Shown: piece by piece, positions 7,015 to 11,906 of the stretch | Layout of the letters: each line of letters starts with the position of its first letter | How positions within the stretch are numbered: the first letter of the stretch is position 1 | NCBI GenBank assembly: GCA_017997315.1 | Contig: JAGOFF010000058.1 | Coordinates: forward strand, 1-11,906 | Source of the DNA: Clostridia bacterium | GTDB lineage: Bacteria; Bacillota; Clostridia; Saccharofermentanales; UBA5734 | DNA: 11,906 bases | Direction of reading: 5' to 3' | The notes under the pieces: generated by a model | What the model saw: only the letters and a program-made list of their open reading frames with translations | Told to the model about the DNA's origin: nothing | Database searches by the model: none | Translations under genes and position numbers: made by a program

Positions 7015-8316
7015 ATGGGAAATTACCGCATCGACACCCGATGTGTGCAGTCGGGATACTCGCCGGCCAACGGGGAGCCGCGTGTCCCGCCCATCGTCCA
7101 GTCCACGACGTTCCGGTATGATTCATGCGACCAGATGGGCGCGGTATTCGACCTGGAGAGCGAGGGGTACTTCTATACCCGGCTCGGCAACCCGACCGCC
7201 GGCTGCGTCGAAGCCAAGACCGCGGACCTGGAAGGCGGCAGCGGCGCCATACTGACCGCATCCGGGCAGTCCGCGGTGCTCATGGCCGTCCTCAACCTTT
7301 GCAAAGCCGGAGACCACATCATCACCTCCAACGCTCTGTACGGGGGGACGTACAACACATTTTCGCGCACTCTTCCCGATCTGGGAATCGATGTGACATT
7401 CGTCGACACCGGAGTGGATGACGCCGCGCTGGACGCGGCCTTCCGCCCCAACACCAAACTGGTGTACGGAGAGGTTCTTGCCAATCCCTCCCTGGTCCTG
7501 CTCGACATCCGCCGGTTCGCGGACGCGGCCCACGCGCACGGGGTGCCGCTGATCGTCGACAATACGTTCCCCACGCCGATCCTGTGCAGACCCTTCGAAC
7601 ACGGGGCGGACATCATCGTCCATTCGACTTCAAAGTATATGGACGGGCATGCCCGTGCGCTGGGCGGGGCGATTGTCGAGTACGGACGGTTCGATGCCGG
7701 TCAAGGCGCCTTCCACTGGAAGAACGGGCGGTTTCCCGGTCTGGCCGAACCGGACGAGAGCTACCACGGCCTCGTATACGCGGACCGGTTCGGGGACGGC
7801 GCGTTCATCGCCAAAGCCCGTATGCATCTGATGCGCGACATGGGAGCCTCCCCGGCCCCCCTCAACGCGTTCCTTCTCCATCTCGGTCTGGAGACGCTCG
7901 CGCTTCGGATGGAGCGGCACTGCTCCAACGCGTTCCGGATCGCGGAATGGCTTGAAACCCATCCCGACGTATCCTGGGTCAACTATCCGCTGCTCTCGTC
8001 CAGCCCGTACCGGAAGCTCGCCGGCAAGTATCTGCCGAACGGCGCCAGCGGGGTCATCTCATTCGGCGTTGCCGGCGGGCGCCAGGCAGCCGTCCGATTC
8101 ATGGATTCGCTCCGTCTGGGCGCGATCGTGACCCATGTGGCGGACGCCCGGACCAGCGTCATCCACCCGGCGAGCACCACCCAACGGCAGATGGATGCCG
8201 AGGGCCTGAAAAAATCGGGTGTCCGGGAAGACATGGTCCGGCTGTCGGTCGGGATCGAAAACCCCGACGACATCCTGGAAGATCTGGATCAGGCTCTCAT
8301 CGCCGCCCGGATATAG
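7015..8316 (+). CDS. metY: O-acetylhomoserine sulfhydrylase-type Cys/Met PLP enzyme
   Basis: A 433-residue member of the Cys/Met metabolism PLP family, which most plausibly makes homocysteine from O-acetylhomoserine and sulfide in the cytoplasm. Visible motifs are YTRLGNPT (54-61), the phosphate-binding loop ASGQSA (82-87), ALYGGTYNTF with stacking Tyr109, Asp182 (in VDNTFPTP) for the pyridine nitrogen, Lys207 (in HSTSKY) for the Schiff base, and Arg409 (in VRLSVGIE) for the substrate carboxylate. The long insert FPGLAEPDESYHGLVY (240-255) and the LLHLGLETLALRMERH block favour MetY over shorter cystathionine synthases/lyases. Two positions differ from the usual MetY 'DAKT...HPASTTH' pattern: Arg379 in DARTSVIHPASTTQ, and Gln390 where His is common. 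Methionine gamma-lyase is the main alternative. It stands alone on its strand, divergent from the DUF2207 gene. Confidence 0.87.
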   Translation: MGNYRIDTRCVQSGYSPANGEPRVPPIVQSTTFRYDSCDQMGAVFDLESEGYFYTRLGNPTAGCVEAKTADLEGGSGAILTASGQSAVLMAVLNLCKAGDHIITSNALYGGTYNTFSRTLPDLGIDVTFVDTGVDDAALDAAFRPNTKLVYGEVLANPSLVLLDIRRFADAAHAHGVPLIVDNTFPTPILCRPFEHGADIIVHSTSKYMDGHARALGGAIVEYGRFDAGQGAFHWKNGRFPGLAEPDESYHGLVYADRFGDGAFIAKARMHLMRDMGASPAPLNAFLLHLGLETLALRMERHCSNAFRIAEWLETHPDVSWVNYPLLSSSPYRKLAGKYLPNGASGVISFGVAGGRQAAVRFMDSLRLGAIVTHVADARTSVIHPASTTQRQMDAEGLKKSGVREDMVRLSVGIENPDDILEDLDQALIAARI

Positions 8317-9128
8317 GCGAACGATCCGTTCAGCATCCCGACGGCCACCGCACGGGTCGCCGGGTCCACCGCCGGAGCCTCCAGGGTGATGGCTCCGGTA
8401 TAACCGTGCCGGCGAAGGCCGGCGAAAAAGGCATCGAAATCGATGCAGCCCGCGCCGGGCTGGAGGATCGGGCGCTGCTCCGGGACTCCATCCGCGTTGC
8501 GTCGGCAATCGCTGACATGGACGTGCGCGACCAAACCGTCCGACCACAGCCAGTCCGCTTCCATCACCGCGCCGATGGCGTCCTGGATCGCCAGGAGACG
8601 CGAATCGACCGTGAAGCGCAGCCGGGGAAACGATTCGTGCAGTTCCCTCATCCGCTCGACCAGCGTGCGTTCGACACACGGAATGGTCTCTACAAGCAGT
8701 TCAACCCCGAGCTTGCCGGCAATGGCGAGTCCTGTCTCCAGCGATCCGGTCGTTCGTGCGAAGTTCCGGTCGTTGTCCGGCCATCCCCACAGATGCAGCA
8801 CCGCCCGATCCGCGCCGAACATCCGCGCGATCGCCAGATCGGCCGCCAGTTTTTCCAATCCGTCCCTGTGACGGGCCGGATCGTCAGTGGAGAAGCATTC
8901 GCCGGTCGCTTTCCCGATATGGACCATGCCGACCGGAATCCCCGCGCTGCGAAGCTGCGCACTCCATTCGGCCGCGTTCGGCGGTACCGCGCGGTCGATC
9001 ATGACTTCATACCCGTCTGCGCTCAGCCGGGGATACACGTCCATCATGAGGGCGGCGTCCGGATTGACCGGGTAGTATCCGATCGCACCGGTTGAACAAA
9101 GGATCCGGTTGGGTATCTTGTCATCCAT
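8289..9128 (-). CDS. Sugar phosphate isomerase/epimerase-like TIM-barrel protein (xylose isomerase-like, AP endonuclease 2 superfamily)
   Basis: A 279-residue predicted (beta/alpha)8 metal enzyme; the exact substrate is unknown. The likely divalent-metal ligands fall in the usual positions at strand ends: Glu147 (in LLVETIP), Asp175 (in FTVDSRLLA), His204 (in HVHVSD) and Glu250 (in ITLEAP). PILQPGAGCIDFDAFFAGLRRHGYTG (220-245) is the typical 'G.G..D...F...L...GY.G' segment of this superfamily. The ATG at 9128 lacks a clear Shine-Dalgarno site; the upstream in-frame GTG at 9182 would overlap the GNAT gene and add residues without similarity. Its 3' end overlaps metY tail-to-tail by 28 bp. It is last in the HAD-GNAT-isomerase set, 31 bp after the GNAT stop, and may also have its own promoter. 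Metal-dependent isomerase, epimerase or dehydratase activity is inferred from the fold only. Confidence 0.82.
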   Translation of the reverse strand: MDDKIPNRILCSTGAIGYYPVNPDAALMMDVYPRLSADGYEVMIDRAVPPNAAEWSAQLRSAGIPVGMVHIGKATGECFSTDDPARHRDGLEKLAADLAIARMFGADRAVLHLWGWPDNDRNFARTTGSLETGLAIAGKLGVELLVETIPCVERTLVERMRELHESFPRLRFTVDSRLLAIQDAIGAVMEADWLWSDGLVAHVHVSDCRRNADGVPEQRPILQPGAGCIDFDAFFAGLRRHGYTGAITLEAPAVDPATRAVAVGMLNGSFAYIRAAMRA

Positions 9129-9135
9129 GCCGACC

Positions 9136-9141
9136 AGTATA
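9136..9141 (-). promoter_or_regulatory. -10-like TATACT placed for a leaderless transcript
   Basis: Minus-strand TATACT lies exactly 7 nt before the ATG of the isomerase-like gene, so transcription would begin at or within a base of the start codon. No Shine-Dalgarno sequence and no good -35 are visible. It could be coincidence, because the gene may simply be read from the HAD-GNAT transcript. Confidence 0.35.
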
Positions 9142-9159
9142 GCGGAAACCCTCACAAAG

Positions 9160-9738
9160 TCACAGTCGTTCCGCGTCCGCACGGGCCTGCTGCCGCAGCC
9201 AGTCCGACCGGGTCAGCCGGTACCCGATCCGCAGCCGGTTTTCGCCGTTGAACGCTTCCATATGACGGCAGCCGGCATCCTCGGACATCCCGCATCTCCG
9301 CATGACCCGTTCGGAACCGGCGTTCTCCGCAAAGCAGGCGGCGGTCACCACTTCGACACGCCCCTGCTCGAACGCGTACCGGATCACACGGGTTGCCGCT
9401 TCCGCAGCGATCCCGCGGCGCCAGAAAGCGGGCAGAATGAAGTAGCCCAGGTCGACAACGGTACCATCCGGACCCTCCTGTACCGCCGAGTATCCGATTT
9501 CTCCGATGTACCGTCCGCTTTCGGTTTCCTCGATCCGGAAAAACCAACGGGTGCGGTGCGGATCCCGCTGCTCCGAAATCACCTTCATCAGCCGGGCGCG
9601 GGTTTCCTCTTCCCCGCCGGACCGCAGTCCGGGAAGCCAGAACATGGCCACCGGATCGGTGAGGATCCGGTGGTAGTCCGCGAGATCCCCTTCCGTATGC
9701 TCCCGGATCGTCAGCCGCGGCGTTTCCATCCGGATCAT
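9160..9738 (-). CDS. GNAT N-acetyltransferase, RimJ/RimL-like
   Basis: A 192-residue acetyl-CoA-dependent acetyltransferase. The start METPRLTIREHTEGDLADYHRIL is typical of the RimJ/RimL branch. Motif A, the acetyl-CoA pyrophosphate loop, is PAFWRRGIAAEA (103-114) after LGYFILP. AENAGSERVMRRCGM (137-151) is the characteristic helix-turn before the final strands. The acceptor is unknown: ribosomal proteins, other protein N-termini, or small amines. The chosen ATG at 9738 overlaps the HAD stop in ATGA, and GGAGGAA (9747-9753) lies 8 nt upstream inside the HAD gene, so translation is probably coupled. An in-frame ATG three codons later is a weaker choice by spacing. Confidence 0.9.
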   Translation of the reverse strand: MIRMETPRLTIREHTEGDLADYHRILTDPVAMFWLPGLRSGGEEETRARLMKVISEQRDPHRTRWFFRIEETESGRYIGEIGYSAVQEGPDGTVVDLGYFILPAFWRRGIAAEAATRVIRYAFEQGRVEVVTAACFAENAGSERVMRRCGMSEDAGCRHMEAFNGENRLRIGYRLTRSDWLRQQARADAERL

Positions 9739-10469
9739 GTCTGCGGTTCCTCCAGCAACTCCGTGGCCGATCGGATGATCCGGTCCGGCCGGATCTCGGA
9801 ATCACGGGGCAGTCCGCCGCCTTTCACGTCGAACCAGACGCTCCGGATCCCCACACGCTGCGCACCGGCCACATCCCATACGAGATTGTCACCGACCATC
9901 CAAACGTCCGAAGCTGGAATCCGGAGTTTCTCCAGCGCGACGTCGTACATTCGCCGGTCCGGCTTTCCGGCTCCAACCGCCTCTTCGATCAGGATGCACT
10001 CGAAAAGGCGCGCCAATCCGAAACGATCGATTTTCGCCTGCTGGACCGCCACGGTCCCGTTGGTCAAAATCGCCATGCGAACACCGCGCGCCGTCAATTT
10101 CTCCAATGTGGGGAGGGTGTCAGGAAACAAGTCGATCCCCGCCTCCTGTTCGACGGTGAACAGGGAGGCGAGACGATCGGCGCAGGATGTGTCGGCGACC
10201 TCCAATGTGCGGAGCGCCCCGATGATGATCGTCCTGCGCGCGCCATGCATATCCATGCGGCCGGTCCGGTGCCGCTCGGGATCCCCCCAGAACCAGCGCC
10301 GCTGGCGCGTGATCGCTGCCAGCAGATCCTCCGGGGCGAACTCCGGTGCGCACTCCGCCACATATCGGCCGCACAACCGCTCCCATGCGATGTCGGACGC
10401 CCTGTCAAAGGAAATCAGCGTGTCGTCCAGATCGAACAGAATGGCTCTCGGATAGCCTCTTTCCACCAT
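9735..10469 (-). CDS. HAD-superfamily hydrolase
   Basis: A 244-residue haloacid-dehalogenase-type phosphatase. Motif I is LFDLDDT, with nucleophile Asp13 and acid/base Asp15. Motif II is ILTNG (Thr136), motif III is GAGKPD (Lys169), and motif IV is MVGDNLVWDVAGA (Asp194, Asp199). A helical cap at about residues 16-110 makes it a C1-cap, YjjG/phosphoglycolate-phosphatase-like member; the substrate cannot be read from sequence. The ATG at 10469 puts motif I at residue 11, as usual. A GTG at 10517 in the same frame would add 16 unmatched residues. The Shine-Dalgarno is weak (GGTGG, 8 nt upstream). It is the first gene of a likely HAD-GNAT-isomerase operon, and its stop overlaps the GNAT start. 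HAD phosphatases sometimes work with sugar isomerases, but the pairing here is only suggestive. Confidence 0.88.
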   Translation of the reverse strand: MVERGYPRAILFDLDDTLISFDRASDIAWERLCGRYVAECAPEFAPEDLLAAITRQRRWFWGDPERHRTGRMDMHGARRTIIIGALRTLEVADTSCADRLASLFTVEQEAGIDLFPDTLPTLEKLTARGVRMAILTNGTVAVQQAKIDRFGLARLFECILIEEAVGAGKPDRRMYDVALEKLRIPASDVWMVGDNLVWDVAGAQRVGIRSVWFDVKGGGLPRDSEIRPDRIIRSATELLEEPQT

Positions 10470-10503
10470 GCCGTGATCCACCGTGGCCCTTTCCGTACCG
10501 TCG

Positions 10504-10519
10504 CGGTGGGAATCCACCG
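10504..10519. repeat. Short inverted repeat upstream of the HAD gene
   Basis: CGGTGG-GAAT-CCACCG, a 6-bp perfect stem with a 4-nt centre, 35 nt upstream of the HAD ATG. The half-site (ACGGTGGAT on the minus strand) recurs close to the HAD ribosome-binding region, near 10478-10486. It could be an operator or a small leader hairpin for the HAD transcript. I see no clear -10 box for the HAD gene in the intergenic stretch. Confidence 0.3.
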
Positions 10520-10579
10520 TCGACCGCCCGTTTCAATGGAACCATCTTACCGTTTCTGAGTCGTACGCGCAGCCCCGGA

Positions 10580-10588
10580 TGCTACAAT
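10580..10588 (+). promoter_or_regulatory. Extended -10 promoter for the pyruvate-kinase-like gene
   Basis: TGCTACAAT: TACAAT (10583-10588) with an upstream TGn. Transcription is expected near 10595, giving a leader of about 26 nt. No good -35 is visible. Confidence 0.6.
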
Positions 10589-10606
10589 GCAAGGAGGATA
10601 AACCGG

Positions 10607-10613
10607 AAAGGAG
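10607..10613 (+). promoter_or_regulatory. Ribosome-binding site deciding the pyruvate-kinase-like start
   Basis: AAAGGAG, 7 nt before the ATG at 10621. The open frame extends back to 10483, but that part runs through the promoter, so 10621 is the start. Confidence 0.85.
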
Positions 10614-10620
10614 CCAGTAT

Positions 10621-11166
10621 ATGTATTTCGAGTCGCCCGGCAGATCCCATACGGCCGAAGCCGTCGAACTGGCCGTCCAGGCCGCCGGAGAACGGGACAT
10701 CCGGCATATCGTCGTTGCATCCAACACCGGCGAGACCGCCCGCCTGTTTCTCGGATGCGGACTCCATGTCGTTTGTGTGACCCATGCGCAGGGTTTTGCG
10801 GAACCCGGTGCGAACGAGATGTCCGACGAAACCCGGAGCGAGCTTACGGGCACAGGCATGCATGTGCTCACCACGACGCACGTCCTCAGCGGGGCGGAGC
10901 GGGGAATCAGCTCCAAGCTCGGAGGCGCCTATCCTGCCGAAGTGATGGCCCATACCCTGCGGATGTCCGGACAAGGCACCAAAGTCGCGGTCGAGGTATC
11001 CGTGATGGCGCTGGATGCCGGGCTGATCCCGTACGGGGAGCCGGTCATCGCGGTTGGCGGAACCGGCCGGGGTGCGGATACGGTTCTGGTCGTCCGCCCG
11101 GCGCACGCGTCCCGGATCCTGGAGACAAAGATCCTTGAGGTGGTCTGCAAGCCGCGGGTGTTCTAG
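10621..11166 (+). CDS. Free-standing pyruvate kinase C-terminal (alpha/beta) domain protein
   Basis: A 181-residue protein matching the pyruvate kinase C-terminal domain family without any catalytic barrel. The features are MYFESPGRSHTAEAVELAV at the start, IVVASNTGETARLF (30-43), VTHAQGFAEPG (53-63), GGAYPAEVMAHTLRMSGQG (101-119) and GGTGRGADTVLVVRPAHA (146-163). In pyruvate kinase this domain holds the allosteric effector site. The stand-alone versions have no established role that I know of, and none is claimed. The length equals one complete domain, so it is not a truncated pyruvate kinase. It has its own promoter and ribosome-binding site and is flanked by the divergent HAD gene and the convergent toroid gene. 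Confidence 0.85.
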   Translation: MYFESPGRSHTAEAVELAVQAAGERDIRHIVVASNTGETARLFLGCGLHVVCVTHAQGFAEPGANEMSDETRSELTGTGMHVLTTTHVLSGAERGISSKLGGAYPAEVMAHTLRMSGQGTKVAVEVSVMALDAGLIPYGEPVIAVGGTGRGADTVLVVRPAHASRILETKILEVVCKPRVF

Positions 11167-11214
11167 CCGCCGTTGCGGTTCCGGATCCGTACGCACAGAA
11201 GGATTACAGTCGTC

Positions 11215-11906
11215 TCATCCGTTGAAGCGCCTTTTCAGGACGCGCAGCACCCGTAACGTGATCCACTTGCTTTCCTCTCCCGCCCTTTCCACCGGCACGA
11301 TCATCCGATCGCTGCCGCAGGTGTTTTCAGCAACCCACCGGCCTGCATCGTTCTGCTTGGACCGGACGACCTCCAGGGCCTCATCCATGCGGGGATCCTG
11401 GATGCCGAGTCCGGTCAGGATATCCAGGATTTCAAGGACGTCCGTCTGGTACATGAGCGGGAAACCGAATTTCAGCCACCCGGGACGGGAGACGCGGTCG
11501 GGATTATGGCTGCGTTTGTGGATGTGATGGATCAAAAGATACTCCGCGCATCGGCGGATGGTCTCCGTGACATCGGGACTTCTTTTCTCCGCCGGTATGC
11601 TGCCCAGCGCCTTCAGGCACTTGACGATGCCCATGTGGCAGGAATGCGCACCCCAGCACATTTCGTACCGGTTGTAGGGCGGGACCTGCGGATCGGTTTC
11701 CTCGCCGTCGTTGAAGCGTGAAACCGGGTGATCCAGTCGATGCCCTTCTGCAGCCTCGGATCATCCAGATACCCGAATCGGATCAGGCTCCACACCATGT
11801 TGCCGGTGAGGCAGGGAATGACCTCGCTGTGCCGGCCTCCCCCCGCCCTGGCAGCCCGATGCATGGAGAACCCGCCGCTCTGCCGGTCCTGGGAGTGCTC
11901 CAGCAC
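11215..11906 (-). pseudogene. Terpene cyclase/prenyltransferase-type alpha-toroid protein, 3' part, with a one-base frameshift
   Basis: The minus-strand frame entering at the window edge encodes GGFSMHR, then PCLTGNMVWSLIRFGYLDD, then KGIDWITRF. It then loses sense after codon 63 (11718-11720) and hits a stop at 11613. The matching continuation is in another frame from 11718 onward: RFNDGEETDPQVPPYNRYEMCWG, then HSCHMGIVKCLKALGSIP, then WLKFGFPLMYQTDVLEILDILTGLG, then a C-terminal SKWITLRVLRVLKRRFNG ending at 11215. Both halves look like one prenyltransferase/squalene-oxidase-repeat protein, with two QxxxGxW-like repeats (RQSGGF, QNDAGRW). One extra base in CACGC (e.g. CACCGC, giving FHRFNDG) would rejoin them. 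Related proteins are often of unknown function. It is either a real disruption or a sequencing error; no classic -1 slippery heptamer is visible. The 5' end lies outside the window. Confidence 0.72.

Noticed and set aside
7015..8316. SAM riboswitch or T-box upstream of metY
   Set aside because: The leader is about 50 nt, too short for either element, and no T-box consensus or SAM-I core is visible.
9109..10455. A 448-codon plus-strand open frame opposite GNAT and HAD
   Set aside because: The minus strand encodes complete GNAT and HAD motifs with an ATGA junction. The plus frame has no recognisable domain.
10591..10597. A second Shine-Dalgarno-like AAGGAGG upstream of the pyruvate-kinase-like gene, suggesting a leader peptide
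   Set aside because: No start codon follows at a suitable distance, and the site lies at the predicted transcription start. AAAGGAG at 10607-10613 serves the real ATG.
11167..11214. A terminator between the pyruvate-kinase-like and toroid genes
   Set aside because: Only short GC palindromes (such as CGGATCCG) are present, with no long stem and no U tract.
11718..11730. Programmed -1 frameshifting in the toroid gene
   Set aside because: The shift direction would be -1, but the sequence (ACC CGG TTT CAC) contains no X XXY YYZ slippery heptamer and I see no downstream pseudoknot. A simple one-base deletion explains it.

Overview
The window is GC-rich (about 60% by eye), densely coded bacterial chromosome. 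Strong GGAGG ribosome-binding sites, TATAAT-type -10 boxes (several with an upstream TGn), and a single-pass membrane protein with an external LysM domain fit a Gram-positive-type anaerobe, such as a GC-rich Clostridia lineage. Chloroflexota cannot be excluded from sequence alone, since DUF2298-type membrane proteins and free-standing pyruvate-kinase C-domains also occur there. There is no rRNA, tRNA, CRISPR array, IS element, phage gene or integrase. This looks like housekeeping chromosome with a few odd genes.

Layout. (1) 1-317, plus: the C-terminal end of a large DUF2298/YYY-type membrane protein, followed by a strong bidirectional hairpin at 340-372. (2) 431-6853, minus: a run of four genes. 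In transcription order these are a DUF2207 membrane protein, a dead-PP2C/transmembrane/LysM protein, a class V aminotransferase, and serA. The last two are 51 bp apart and together can supply phosphohydroxypyruvate and convert it to phosphoserine. (3) 6854-7014: a divergent promoter region whose two promoters overlap. (4) 7015-8316, plus: a MetY-type O-acetylhomoserine sulfhydrylase. It ends tail-to-tail with, and overlaps by 28 bp, (5) 8289-10469, minus: a HAD hydrolase, a GNAT acetyltransferase (ATGA overlap) and a xylose-isomerase-like TIM-barrel protein. (6) 10621-11166, plus: a free-standing pyruvate-kinase C-terminal-domain protein with its own extended -10 promoter. (7) 11215-11906, minus: the C-terminal part of a terpene-cyclase/prenyltransferase toroid protein, interrupted by an apparent one-base deletion.

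How the genes fit together. Serine synthesis (serA plus the class V aminotransferase) and sulfur amino-acid synthesis (metY) are clear metabolic themes. The HAD, GNAT and isomerase set is a likely small operon of unknown purpose. The most unusual gene is at 3236-4906. Its cytoplasmic half aligns with a PP2C phosphatase fold but has lost the recognisable metal-binding Asp motifs. It is joined through a transmembrane helix and a Thr/Pro-rich stalk to a wall-binding LysM domain.
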